DNA of 32,407 nucleotides from Bacteroidia bacterium (lineage in GTDB: Bacteria; Bacteroidota; Bacteroidia; M30B66). Position numbers and translations under genes: made by a program. Positions 1 through 10,046 of this stretch are shown here, piece after piece. Each line of letters starts with the position of its first letter. The stretch's first letter is position 1. The stretch lies in contig JAGYKL010000032.1 of NCBI GenBank assembly GCA_018401705.1, positions 1-32,407 of the forward strand, read 5' to 3'. The notes beneath the pieces are model-generated. The model saw nothing but the letters and a program-made list of their open reading frames with translations, had not been told where the DNA came from and did no database searches.

Positions 1-652
1 CAAGTCCTGTTGTATCATTCAACTGAAAGAGACCTTTTAATGAAACAGAATTCACCCCTAAAGCATAAGCATTAATCATTTGCTCTTCAAAATTGTATGC
101 AATCCTAGCGAAACCATTTTCATGTGAAATAATCATAATCGAATCGCCTAATTCAAAATAACCAATCGGTTTAAAAAAAATCCCCCATTCTCCTACCGGC
201 CAGTTCTCGAGTTCTTCGTATAAATGTTCATATTCCCACAATTGATTTGAAAACAGACATTCATTATTGTTAAGATTATTCTTACTAAATACCCATTCAT
301 TGGGATTGCCTAGGGCGCACCAATTGCAACCATAACCAGAGTTCTCAACACCTAGAGTTACGAATTCTCTTTCTCCTTCAGGTGTTTCAGTAATTCTATA
401 ATAATCTGTGGATACTGCATAGAAATAATCATTTTCGTTAAGACTGTCAAGCAAAAAGTATGTCTTAACTTTTGACCTATAATCATCTGGCAAATAATCT
501 TGAAGAACTATAAAGTCTTCGCCTTGCAATAATCTGAAGTCTAAAATCTCATGTGAGAAGCCTTTTTGATAAACCCTTTCCCATTGAAGTTCCTGAGCAA
601 AGCTTCCGAGACATAGCAGGATTAATATAATAGCTGAGATAAACTTATTCAT
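1..652 (-). CDS. Secreted protein of unknown function (3' end outside window)
   Basis: An open frame of 217 codons runs from an ATG at 652 to the left edge of the window without a stop. The N-terminus (MNKFISAIILILLCLGSFAQ) is a classic signal peptide ending in the F-A-Q cleavage pattern common in Bacteroidota, so the protein is exported. The mature part is rich in aromatic and acidic residues and contains a C-N-W-C motif at about residues 112-115. I do not recognise a family. The alternating short beta-like stretches would suit a surface or periplasmic beta protein, and the missing C-terminus could hold a T9SS sorting domain like that of the next gene. A near-consensus -7 box (TATCTTTA, 656-663) lies just upstream. 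The gene is real by length and signal peptide; its function is unknown. Confidence 0.8.
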   Translation of the reverse strand, partial: MNKFISAIILILLCLGSFAQELQWERVYQKGFSHEILDFRLLQGEDFIVLQDYLPDDYRSKVKTYFLLDSLNENDYFYAVSTDYYRITETPEGEREFVTLGVENSGYGCNWCALGNPNEWVFSKNNLNNNECLFSNQLWEYEHLYEELENWPVGEWGIFFKPIGYFELGDSIMIISHENGFARIAYNFEEQMINAYALGVNSVSLKGLFQLNDTTGL

Positions 653-753
653 ATTTAAAGATACTACGAATTCATTAAATTAATAAGTAGTATAGGTTAA
701 ATATGTTAACAGTTTAGATTTTCGAGGATAAATATTGTTTAAAATATTTTATA

Positions 754-3045
754 TCAATGTTGCACAACAAACGGACTTCTCTCCGCTCTCCCTTTATTAT
801 TTATCACTTCAAGCAGATAAATACCGGAGGATAACTCCGCAGTATTTAAAGTGTTAAGTAAAGATTTAGAATCTTGTCTAATTAACTTTCTTCCACTTAA
901 ATCGTAAACATGAATGATACTTGAAGAAAAATCGTCATTTGCAGGAAGCTCTATACTTATTATGTTAGAGGCAGGAACTGGATAAAGTTTGATGTTTTTT
1001 GAACCAATGCTTTCAATATTCAAAGCTACTTCTCCAATTGTTCTGATTTCTGTATTTGTTCTAATTGGCGGATTGAAATCAAAATAAATGTCAGCGAAAT
1101 TTTCAATTACATAATTATTGGGATTATCCTCATTTTGTTTTAGAGCAAACTTAACATATCCAATACTTTCGTCAAGGTTTGTTGAACTATCTGGAAGAAT
1201 GATTGGATTAAATGTTACAGTTAAAACACGGTCGACCAATTCATATGAATAATTATGTGAATTTCCTGTAAATCTAAGGCTTTCGACATCCAGCATATCG
1301 CTAAGAGTATCTACTATAACTACGGCAAATGCTGTATCATTACCTGTATTTTGAAATCTAATTCTATATTCAATTTCATCATCCCTTTCAACTTTTAATG
1401 ATTCACCTTGTCCAAATGGCCACGCAAACTTATCGTTTGGATCGTAAGAGCCAATAATTAAGTCACAATCAATATCTAACCAAGGCTGCTGATCCTGAAT
1501 AGCATAAGAAATAGAATTACCTCCAAAATTGATGTTGCTATTGCAATCGCTTAAATCCCATGCTAAAATGTTAAAAGGGTTATTGGGAGTTTCCCAAACA
1601 GCAAAGGTTAGTAAGTCATCATCATTTGTATATGAGAACTCGGCACTTTCTCCAGCATTAAGCTGCAAATTACCTGTTTCTTCAACTTGACCATTTCTCT
1701 TTAATTCGTATGGCATTGATTGCGACATTGCCGAACTTCCTACATTAATTACAGTAAATGTTGCTGTTGTTGAATCAGAACAAATTGCATCTACTGTTAA
1801 GTCTGAACCATCCCATTCAGCCGAAAATTCATAGCAATCAGGCACTTGAACATAGCTAGCTTCAACACATCCATAAGAGCCTAAGCCATTCTCGCATGTG
1901 ACAGAATCTACAATTTGAAAACTGCCACATTCTCCGGGCGATAGCCCATTAATTGCAATAGAATAATACTCGCCATCAAAGCTATAAGGAGTAGAGAAGG
2001 AGATAGGAATAATCCCTTCATCATAATGTAAGATAATTTCACCAGGAGGTAGAGTTTCAGTTCCGTAATTGCAATACTGAACAACTCTTGGATTGGTAAA
2101 ACAGCGTCTTAAAAAAGGCACAGAAGTCTGCACTACAGGCAAAGCACAATCGATTGTGCTACTATAAGGAACATCAGCAAATAAAGTATCATTTTCAGGA
2201 AAATCAACGGTAAAAGTTGCGGGGAATTCAGAACAGTTATTTGACCATAAAAGATTCGGCACTGTACTTTGACTTATCTGAACTTGACCATCCGCATTGC
2301 CAGGCAGAAGTAATTTATATGTACCATCTGCTAGTGTTTCATCATAAATAATTGTTCCTGAATACTCTACTAAGGCATTTGCAATGGGAGAATCTCCATC
2401 GTCAAATATGCAATTGTCATTATTATCAGCGTAAACTCTTCCAATTACAGATTTACTTGAAAAGGGTGTGATTTCAATGCCAGCATACACATTGATTAAA
2501 AAAGGTGCGGGAATATTAGAAAAGTTAGTGACAACAAGAATGTATCTACGTCCTCCAAATAATGTAAAATTAAAGTTTTCAACTGGGGATGTACTATAGC
2601 TGCAACTCAATATGGGAGGTGGTTGAAATTGTCCTGTGAAAGTATTGAACTCCTCACAAGGAAAATCAGTAGCATCGAAAAGTATATAATCGTAATCCAC
2701 TTGACCCCAAACAACGATTGTAACCCCTCCTGTATCGGGGGATGTAAATTCGAACCAAGTCTGGTTAGGGGCAGAACCTAAACATCCAGGATATTGGAAA
2801 CCAGGCGTAATATTATTTATGATGTTAGGTAGATTAGTGTTTGTTGTAGGAAGAAATTGAAATTCTCCTGTAGAAAGTGGAATGGTATTCTCACAATCAC
2901 ATCCTGGTGTACCACTTCTTGAAGTATTGTTGCTACTCGAAAAAACAGGGGTACTATTCATCTTCTCAATATCTTCAGGCGTTTGAGCCAATGATATATT
3001 GAGATTAATAGCAAATACAGCAAGAAATACAGCTAGACCTTTCAT
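754..3045 (-). CDS. T9SS-exported surface protein with C-terminal type A sorting domain
   Basis: A 763-residue secreted protein. Residues 1-20 form a signal peptide (ends N-I-S-L-A-Q). Residues about 198-230 (GRVYADNNDNCIFDDGDSPI) resemble an SdrD B-like, calcium-binding surface repeat. Residues about 532-672 match the domain that begins D-P-N-D-K in many Bacteroidota surface proteins (DUF7619-like), with N-T-G-N-D-T-A and the closing D-I-Y-F-D-F-N-P-P-I. The last 79 residues (685-763, starting IKLYPVPAS and including VYDLSGR and SGIYLLEV) are a por-secretion-system C-terminal sorting domain, so the protein should cross the outer membrane through T9SS and be anchored or released at the surface. 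porD in this window supports a working T9SS. No catalytic domain is visible; an adhesive or structural role is an inference. Confidence 0.9.
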   Translation of the reverse strand: MKGLAVFLAVFAINLNISLAQTPEDIEKMNSTPVFSSSNNTSRSGTPGCDCENTIPLSTGEFQFLPTTNTNLPNIINNITPGFQYPGCLGSAPNQTWFEFTSPDTGGVTIVVWGQVDYDYILFDATDFPCEEFNTFTGQFQPPPILSCSYSTSPVENFNFTLFGGRRYILVVTNFSNIPAPFLINVYAGIEITPFSSKSVIGRVYADNNDNCIFDDGDSPIANALVEYSGTIIYDETLADGTYKLLLPGNADGQVQISQSTVPNLLWSNNCSEFPATFTVDFPENDTLFADVPYSSTIDCALPVVQTSVPFLRRCFTNPRVVQYCNYGTETLPPGEIILHYDEGIIPISFSTPYSFDGEYYSIAINGLSPGECGSFQIVDSVTCENGLGSYGCVEASYVQVPDCYEFSAEWDGSDLTVDAICSDSTTATFTVINVGSSAMSQSMPYELKRNGQVEETGNLQLNAGESAEFSYTNDDDLLTFAVWETPNNPFNILAWDLSDCNSNINFGGNSISYAIQDQQPWLDIDCDLIIGSYDPNDKFAWPFGQGESLKVERDDEIEYRIRFQNTGNDTAFAVVIVDTLSDMLDVESLRFTGNSHNYSYELVDRVLTVTFNPIILPDSSTNLDESIGYVKFALKQNEDNPNNYVIENFADIYFDFNPPIRTNTEIRTIGEVALNIESIGSKNIKLYPVPASNIISIELPANDDFSSSIIHVYDLSGRKLIRQDSKSLLNTLNTAELSSGIYLLEVINNKGRAERSPFVVQH

Positions 3046-3175
3046 ATCTATGTTTGATTTGAAGTAAACCTAAACAATTTGGACACGCAGATGCTAGTAT
3101 ACCAAAGGTGTTCTTACTAAGCCATCAATTAAAATCTGACTTAATTGAATAAAAAAGTGCCTGAAAATCTGGGGT

Positions 3176-4039
3176 TTAACCTAGGTAGGTTTTAAGTATC
3201 TTACTTCTTGAAGTCTGCTTCAGACGACGAATAGCTTTTTCTTTAATTTGGCGAACACGTTCACGTGTAAGATCGAATTTCTCACCTATTTCTTCAAGAG
3301 TCATAGCATGTTCGCCATTAAGACCAAAGTAATATTTAATTACATCAGCTTCTCTTGCTGTAAGCGTTGAAAGAGCTCTGTCAATTTCCTTACGAAGTGA
3401 ATCGTTAATTAATCCAGCTTCAGGGCTGGGACTATCGTTAGAACGCAATACATCGTACATATTGCTTTCTTCACCTTGAACTAAAGGTGCATCCATAGAA
3501 ATATGACGTCCAGAGTTTTTCATACTCTCCTTTACATCATTTTCTGTTAACTCCAGAAGTTCAGCAATTTCTTCAGCGCTAGGCTCTCTTTCATATTCCT
3601 GCTCTAGTTTAGAAAATGCTTTATTGATTTTATTGATTGAGCCAATCTTATTCAATGGAAGACGAACAATACGAGACTGCTCAGCCAAAGCCTGAAGAAT
3701 CGATTGACGGATCCACCATACAGCGTATGAGATAAACTTAAATCCTCTAGTTTCATCAAAGCGCTGCGCAGCTTTAATTAAACCGAGATTTCCTTCGTTA
3801 ATCAAATCGGGGAGACTAAGACCTTGGTTTTGATACTGCTTAGATACAGAAACTACAAATCGAAGATTTGCCTTTGTAAGTTTCTCAAGTGCGGCTTGAT
3901 CACCTTGACGAATTCTTCTTGCTAATTCAACCTCTTCTTCTGCAGTGATGAGTTCAACTTTTCCGATTTCCTGAAGGTACTTGTCTAAAGATGCTGTTTC
4001 ACGATTCGTAACCTGTTTGGTAATCTTAAGCTGTCTCAT
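3176..4039 (-). CDS. rpoD: RNA polymerase primary sigma factor (sigma-70, Bacteroidota type)
   Basis: This 287-residue sigma-70 factor starts directly at region 1.2 and lacks the long region 1.1 of proteobacterial RpoD, as is normal for the primary sigma of Bacteroidota. Region 1.2 covers about residues 17-50. Region 2 covers about 56-125, with core-binding [15 protein letters not shown] and the -10-recognising helix [18 protein letters not shown]. Region 3 follows. Region 4.2 (about 245-275) carries the helix-turn-helix [18 protein letters not shown] that reads the -33 element. It directs housekeeping transcription from TTG/TAnnTTTG promoters, several of which are visible in this window. It appears monocistronic, with a -7 box at 4082-4089 giving a leader of about 40 nt. 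Confidence 0.97.
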   Translation of the reverse strand: MRQLKITKQVTNRETASLDKYLQEIGKVELITAEEEVELARRIRQGDQAALEKLTKANLRFVVSVSKQYQNQGLSLPDLINEGNLGLIKAAQRFDETRGFKFISYAVWWIRQSILQALAEQSRIVRLPLNKIGSINKINKAFSKLEQEYEREPSAEEIAELLELTENDVKESMKNSGRHISMDAPLVQGEESNMYDVLRSNDSPSPEAGLINDSLRKEIDRALSTLTAREADVIKYYFGLNGEHAMTLEEIGEKFDLTRERVRQIKEKAIRRLKQTSRSKILKTYLG

Positions 4040-4081
4040 AAAAGAAATTAAAGTTTATAATCTGGATGAATTTCGAATCGG

Positions 4082-4089
4082 CAAAATTA
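4082..4089 (-). promoter_or_regulatory. Candidate -7 box of rpoD
   Basis: On the minus strand this reads TAATTTTG, matching the Bacteroidota -7 consensus TAnnTTTG, 42 nt upstream of the rpoD ATG at 4039. I do not see a convincing TTTG -33 element at the usual 17-20 nt spacing, so the call rests on the -7 box and position alone. Confidence 0.45.
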
Positions 4090-4179
4090 CATAAAATTAT
4101 AATACGGCCATAATAAAATAAAGTTTTGCAATCTGCTCAATGGCCTGATTATTGTGGTGTGAGGAGCCTCCTAGTAATT

Positions 4180-4587
4180 TTATTCTCTCATCCATATCCT
4201 TCTGAAGGCATCTCCACTTGCAGCAGAAAAACCGCCAATAATACCGCCAATAATTCCAGTTACTAATATAAGCAGGATGGAAGATTCTGGAATTGGAAAT
4301 AGTTTTACTACTCTTGAAGACAGAATGGAGTTGTTTTCTATATCAATAATAAAAGCAAGAACTCCCCAAGAAAGGAAAAGACCAGTAAATCCTGCCCAAA
4401 ATGGAGAACGATTTAGGGGGGCTGTGAAAAATGCTAATATAAATGCAGAAATGATTAAGCTCCACCATGGCAAATAAAATTGTGCTATGGTAGCGCCTCC
4501 TCCAATAATGATTATTCTAGGAATGAACCAGCGTTTAGCTCTACGGCGAGCAACTGGTGATATGTAAGATGCGTTGATGTTGTTCAT
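4180..4587 (-). CDS. Small polytopic membrane protein of unknown function
   Basis: A 135-residue protein with a basic N-terminus (V-A-R-R-R-A-K-R) followed by about four hydrophobic segments (residues about 22-38, 42-58, 64-82 and 102-122), the last glycine-rich (GIIGGIIGG). This pattern predicts an inner-membrane protein with a cytosolic N-terminus. I do not recognise a named family. Its ATG at 4587 lies inside the 3' end of the upstream acylase gene, a 47-nt overlap in another frame. No other ATG exists until near the C-terminus, so this start is the best choice. Translational coupling to the acylase is likely, and the protein may act with it, but that is inference. Confidence 0.7.
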   Translation of the reverse strand: MNNINASYISPVARRRAKRWFIPRIIIIGGGATIAQFYLPWWSLIISAFILAFFTAPLNRSPFWAGFTGLFLSWGVLAFIIDIENNSILSSRVVKLFPIPESSILLILVTGIIGGIIGGFSAASGDAFRRIWMRE

Positions 4588-6964
4588 GTGGCTTTAATAG
4601 CAATAATGTATAATAGCTTCCTTTGGTCCAGCTATCGATAAAGTTGTCGTAGTAAACACTCCCCGGATTTCCGCTTTGTCCACCTGGATAAACTCCAAAT
4701 GCTTGTCCCGCGTCGCCTGGGCTAACCACCATTCTCCAGCCCGGGCCTTTGTTTTCACTGGTGGCGTTGACAATACTCTTATTTCCACCATTCTGAATGT
4801 TTTTAATGCTAAAAGCTGGCAGCCTTGTTAAGTGAGTTATGGAAGTCGATTTGTAGTTAGCCCAACTAAGTGACTCATGGTCTTTTTTCCAATCATCAAC
4901 TTTCTCAATTGCGTTATGAAAAGTAAGGTTGATTAAATCTTTTAGAGATTCTGTCTCAGGAGTTCTTCGATCGTCAATTAAAACTCCATCAGGAAATCTC
5001 TTTATGTACCTTATGGTTTCAAAATAGCCTGGCATAACAAGTCTTCGATCTTGATCTTTAAACTCATCCCAAATTGATTCATTCAATAATTTCCACCATT
5101 CTTCAAAGTATACAGGAGCTTTTTCTTCTGGGTCATTAAAAAATATCCACTGCTTCAATAAATTGAGAGGAGTTAGCTCATTGCTTTTAATTTCATTTGG
5201 GTTGAGTGCTTCCAGCATTAGCGGAAGTATTTCAGAGGCATATAAATTGAAGTTGTCATTCTGCAATCTCATCATGTCTTCAATTTTCGCGTTTTCAATC
5301 TCTGAAAGTCTCTTATTTATCCTGCGATTTCTGAAGTATTCATAGGTACCGCTGTAGTAATATGGATAGCTCTCGTCTGTTGGATGTTGGTTTGCTGAAC
5401 TAAGCCAACCTTGCTCTGGATTGAGTGCTTGTGGATTTGCTGAATCGGGAATAAACCCAACCCACAGGGTTTCTTTAATGCTTCCATCCATGATGAACCT
5501 GCCTTGCTCATGAGCTTTATGAACAAATTTTCCTTGTTGTCTCATTGCAATATCGCCTCCGGCGGATGCAAACACAAAGTTCTGACCTGGACATTGATAG
5601 AATTTCATCGCTTCATCATAATCAGCATAATTATCTGCTTTGTTTAGCAAGTAAAAGGTCATTAACTCTTTGCTTGCCTCATGAGCTGTCCATTTAAGCG
5701 CTCTATTTACCGTTTCCTGGCCGGAATTATATTTTTCATCAAAAGCCACAGGACCGTGTAATGTATGAATGATTGTATCATACACAGGATCACTACCCCT
5801 GATTATAAATTCTTCTATAACCTTTTCTGTTTTTTTCCATTTCCCATCAAATAGATACTCATCTTTCTTTGAATCCTTAAATTCAATGTTGTACCAATCT
5901 TTCACATCCATTGCAGCATTTGTAGTGCCCCAGGCTATACTATCGTTAAATCCTATAATCACGCAAGGCGAACCGGGTAGGCTAGCTCCATAAACATTTG
6001 ATTGAGGGCTGTGAAGTTGAATCTCATACCAAATGCTTGGTAGATTAAGACTTAAGTGAGGGTCGTTGCAAAGGATTGGTTTTCCAGAAGCTGTCCTACT
6101 TCCACTAACAGCCCAGTTGTTACTGCCGAATTCAGAGGCTGGTTTTTCAAAAGGATATGTAACGGCGACATCGTGCTCTCCTGGACGAAATGAAATTTTT
6201 GGAAGTATGGAATCGTCTGCTGTTGGAAATGGAGTTCCTTTAGGAATTATCGGGTCTAGCAAAGTATCAGGATATTCAGGGAATAAACTGATAAATGTGT
6301 CATAGCCTAACAGCTTAACTGCATTGGTATATTCGAAATCAGTCTCATAACCTGTCAAGGTATTTGCCATATATTTTAACAAAAGAGCTGTCTTTATTGG
6401 CGCCCACGCTTCTGGCTTAAAGTCTAATAATTTATATTCGAGAGGTAAACTAGAATAAGTAAGTTGATTAATAAATGCGTTAATACCATCCGAGTAGCTC
6501 TGCACAATAACCTTTAAAACAGAGTCTTTCATGACATAGTCAATTGCTTTTTCAGCTCCATATTTTAAGCCGATACGCCGAGCTTCCATGTCAAGCTTTA
6601 AAGCTTTCTCACCTACAATTTCAGATAATCTTCCGCCTGCAGCTCGCGTTTGCAAATCCATCTGAAATAATCTATGGCTTGCTGTTACGTAACCTTGCAG
6701 AAAGTACAAATCATGGTCGTTTGATGCAAAAATGTGAGGAACCAAACGATCATCGTAAACTACTTCGGCTGCATCATGTAATTCAGCAAACTTTATGTTT
6801 CTAGGTAAATTGATATCTGATTTTTCTGCTTGTTGCCAAAATCCTTCAAATGGCGAAAAGAATTTTCCGATAGGAGGTAAGTCACCTGTTTTAAAACTGT
6901 AAGGCCAAGCTAATCCTACAGTAATTAAGAGTAATAACAGGAATTTTAGTGTTTTCTTCGACAT
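4541..6964 (-). CDS. Penicillin acylase family N-terminal-nucleophile hydrolase
   Basis: An 807-residue member of the penicillin acylase (Ntn hydrolase) family. These exported proteins are made as one chain and self-cleave into alpha and beta subunits, the beta chain starting with the catalytic Ser; they hydrolyse amide bonds of acylated amines such as beta-lactams or acyl-homoserine lactones. A signal peptide or anchor is at residues 5-22. The alpha-chain signature GYVTASHRLFQMDLQTRAAG is at 91-110. The cleavage/nucleophile motif is G-S-N-N-W-A-V with Ser281 as predicted nucleophile, followed by NDPHL. The C-terminal hallmark PGGQSGNP is present. The length is normal for the family. The substrate cannot be read from the sequence; acyl-peptide, acyl-homoserine lactone or beta-lactam are all possible. 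The 3' end overlaps the next gene by 47 nt. Confidence 0.92.
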   Translation of the reverse strand: MSKKTLKFLLLLLITVGLAWPYSFKTGDLPPIGKFFSPFEGFWQQAEKSDINLPRNIKFAELHDAAEVVYDDRLVPHIFASNDHDLYFLQGYVTASHRLFQMDLQTRAAGGRLSEIVGEKALKLDMEARRIGLKYGAEKAIDYVMKDSVLKVIVQSYSDGINAFINQLTYSSLPLEYKLLDFKPEAWAPIKTALLLKYMANTLTGYETDFEYTNAVKLLGYDTFISLFPEYPDTLLDPIIPKGTPFPTADDSILPKISFRPGEHDVAVTYPFEKPASEFGSNNWAVSGSRTASGKPILCNDPHLSLNLPSIWYEIQLHSPQSNVYGASLPGSPCVIIGFNDSIAWGTTNAAMDVKDWYNIEFKDSKKDEYLFDGKWKKTEKVIEEFIIRGSDPVYDTIIHTLHGPVAFDEKYNSGQETVNRALKWTAHEASKELMTFYLLNKADNYADYDEAMKFYQCPGQNFVFASAGGDIAMRQQGKFVHKAHEQGRFIMDGSIKETLWVGFIPDSANPQALNPEQGWLSSANQHPTDESYPYYYSGTYEYFRNRRINKRLSEIENAKIEDMMRLQNDNFNLYASEILPLMLEALNPNEIKSNELTPLNLLKQWIFFNDPEEKAPVYFEEWWKLLNESIWDEFKDQDRRLVMPGYFETIRYIKRFPDGVLIDDRRTPETESLKDLINLTFHNAIEKVDDWKKDHESLSWANYKSTSITHLTRLPAFSIKNIQNGGNKSIVNATSENKGPGWRMVVSPGDAGQAFGVYPGGQSGNPGSVYYDNFIDSWTKGSYYTLLLLKPHEQHQRILHITSCSP

Positions 6965-7211
6965 GTTACTTACAGAAGGTTCGGCAAGATAACAATTGAG
7001 ACGATGATTCTATGCAGAGAACTTATAAATCTAACTTGTTTGTAAGAAAAAGCATAAACAGATTATTTAACCAAAACCAATAAGAAATAAGCTTCATCAT
7101 AAAGCTGCTATCTCTTTTGAATTAAACTTATTTCCGAGTGTAGAGAAATTCATACTTAACAAGCAATTTTTAATTGCAATTGAAGTCAAAAACAGCTCAA
7201 TAATTAATGTT

Positions 7212-10046
7212 TTATCTATGAGGGGGCTTTCCTGGGCCAAATGAAGGGTGGTCGTCAGGCACATTAGTAGGTGCCTTCATATTATTGAATTTCCTGAACG
7301 TATAAGTGAATGTGAGCAAGAAATATCGATTTAGAACACGTACCGAATTGTCTTCAACATAAGTCTCAGTAACTGTTCTGCTAATGCTTGTGTTCTGATT
7401 AAGAATATCATAAGCACTTAACTTAAGCTCTCCAGCTCTTCGTTTCAAAAATTTATATCCTAATCCGACATTCCACAAAACAAACTCCTGGTTAAATGCA
7501 GCTTCTAAACCTGAATAATTAGAGTAAGCTGCTTCACTAGTTATAACTAGTCCTCTCCAAGGAAGCCAATTACCTTTAAAACTTGCAGTTTGGATTAAGT
7601 AATTATTGTTCAATTGAGGTTGAAGACTATTTTCAACTATGCTATAAGCTGCATTATAGCCAGCACTAAAGTCAATTTTCTCACTTATATTACTTGCTAA
7701 AACTATACCTCCTGAATAACCATAGTTATTGGTCTCGTTTCTTAAGCCATTAATTATTCCAGGAGTTAATTGGTAATTTAAGCCACCTTGGATATTAGCA
7801 GTGCTCTTGAGCCATTTAACAGGTAGGCTGTAAGTTAGCAATGAAGATACATTCCACCACCCATTAGTATTAACAGGGCGACTTAGTTGACTGCCACTTC
7901 TTAATCTAATACCATCTGAAAGAATGGTATCTGTTGATGCAATTATTGTAGAATTAGCGATGTAATTTGATGTATTTGTAGCACTAACATTGAGGAAGAT
8001 TGAGCGACTTGTTTCAGCGTTTGTTCTACTAAAACGGGTGGAAATGGTTTGTGAAAATTCCTGATTTAGTTGATCATTCCCAATGCTAAGCTGAAGCGGA
8101 TTTGTGTTGATTAATACATTTTGTAGCTGACTTACGTTTGGTGCATTTGTTCTAGAACGGTAGTACACTCTCAAGTTAGCAGACCTGCTGAATTTGTAGT
8201 TCAACATTGCAAATGGAACTACATTGAAAAAGGTTTTTCTTATAAGTGGTTGTTCTGGAAATGTTTGTAAACCTTCTAATGTTACATATTGGGCATTAAC
8301 ATTAAGAACACTAAAGAACTTATTGCCTCTATATCTAATTCCGGCACCCCCTAGTTGAGTTTGAAGAGTATTCTCGTATCTGTTTGAAAGCAAACTATCG
8401 AAACGACTATAAGAATTACTGTTTTCATCAAAGGCATTTGTTTGTCTTAAAGACAAGCTTTGAGTTAATGAAGGTCTATAACTTAGGAATAATTGCGACT
8501 TTTTGCCTAAAGGCTCGGTATAAATTAAGTTAGCTGAATAATTAGTGGAGTTTGAATATGTTCCACTTTCCTGTCTTATAAATTGGGTTGAATCAGTAAT
8601 GAAAAATGTATTATTTGAAATTTGATTTGTGACACCATTCTTCTCGTCGGTATCAACATTTAGTGCTAGTGATATCGTTCTTCCTTCTTTTTTTGTTTTG
8701 TGTCTAAAAAGCAAGTTTTGTCCCATACTATACCCTGTGTTTTGTGAGGGGTTTTGAGTAGATGTAAGACTTAATGGAATCGTATTATTAATTGAAGTTT
8801 CTCCTTCAACTTTTGAGTTTGATTGATTGCCTTGCCAACTCAATCTTGGAGTGTAAATAATTGAGTTATTAGAGTCAAGGTTTATCTCCATTCTTAAATT
8901 TAATCTATGATTTAAGTTATTGCTCCAAGAGCTGTTTGCCTCAGTATAAATTTGCGAAGTGCTATCATTTAAATAAAAATCACGGTTAATATTCTGTTCA
9001 GTTTCATTATATGTATTATTGAAGAAATAACTGCTGCTAAGCTTGATTTTCGGACTTAAAGAATCAGAGTAGTTAATTCCAATGGAATGCGTAGTGTTAA
9101 TTCCATTTTGTTGACCAACCATGAAATTTGATGGATCATTTGTGCTTGGTACCATTCCCATCATTCGTCCTCTCCCTCCAACTCTTCCAGCTCCTTGACT
9201 TAAGCCTAGTAAATCTTCATTTGAGAAGTTTTGTTGATTGAGATTATTGCTTTGACTGATTATGGAGAAGCGTCTGTTATTCTTGAATAAATTAACGTTT
9301 GCTCCAGCAGCATATCTTTCGGAAGTTCCTCCACCAGCATAAATTTTCCCAAATTGAGCTTCTTTAACTCCTCCTCTCGTTATCACGTTAATGGTTCTTC
9401 TAGAGTTTCCATCATCAAAGCCTGAAAATTGGGCTTGATCAGTGAGTTTATCAAAATATTGAATTTTATCTACAACTTCAGCAGGTAAGTTTTTCATAGC
9501 CATCGACACATCATCACCAAAGAATTCCTTGCCATCAATTAAGACTTTCTGAACTTGCTCTCCTCCGGCTTTTACTGTCCCATTCTCCACTTGCATTCCT
9601 GGCATTTTTTTAACAAGGTCTTCTAACGTTGCATCAGGATTTGTTTTAAATGCATTAGCATTCATTTGAACTGTATCTCCGATAATTTCAGTTCTTATTT
9701 GAGTACTTTCAATCTCAACTGTCTTTATTACTTCTGTATTAGTTTGTAAGATAATATTACCCAAACTTTTGTTCTCATTCAGGTTTATTGGAAGAATATT
9801 ATCTTTAAATCCTACATAAGTAATTCTAATTTTGTAGAACCCGTAGGCACATTGTCAAATTTAAATGTTCCTTCAACGCTTGATGAAACACCTCGAAAGA
9901 AAGTGGAGTCAGGCATTTTATAAAGAGAAACTCCTGCACCAGGTAATGCGTTCATCTTTCCAAAACTTTACCATCTATTATAAACTGCTGAGAAATGGCA
10001 AATTGCAAATCAGTAAAAGAAATAATAGCTTCAGAAATGTTGACAT
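7212..10046 (-). CDS. TonB-dependent-receptor-like outer-membrane beta-barrel protein (5' part frame-disrupted)
   Basis: The uninterrupted frame runs from about 9830 down to the stop at 7212 (850 residues from codon 9764). It holds a plug-like domain (P-D-A-T-L-E-D-L-V-K-K-M-P-G-M, V-L-I-D-G-K-E-F-F-G-D-D, N-V-I-T-R-G-G) and a large barrel typical of the outer-membrane beta-barrel family PF14905. No valid start lies in this frame; the codon at 9764 is an internal TTG. Three single-base changes (G run 9840-9842, A run 9957-9959, T run 9993-9995) join it to upstream pieces: a carboxypeptidase-regulatory-like beta-sandwich (DSTFFRG, EGTFKFDNVPTG, YKIRITYVGF) and a signal peptide starting MSTFLKLLFLLLICNLPF at ATG 10046. 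The repaired gene is 945 codons plus a stop, exactly in frame. It probably moves or senses a bulky ligand at the outer membrane. It lies directly downstream of a LytTR regulator. Confidence 0.8.

Noticed and set aside
3126-3147. CAATTAA/TTAATTG inverted repeat after rpoD as a terminator
   Set aside because: The stem has only A-T pairs except one, and no T tract follows on the minus strand.
4594-4791. Extra minus-strand frame of 65 codons within the acylase
   Set aside because: It overlaps the highly conserved PGGQSGNP end of the acylase in another frame.
7163-7177. GCAATT/AATTGC hairpin after the receptor gene
   Set aside because: Six weak base pairs, a three-base loop and no T tract; not a convincing terminator.
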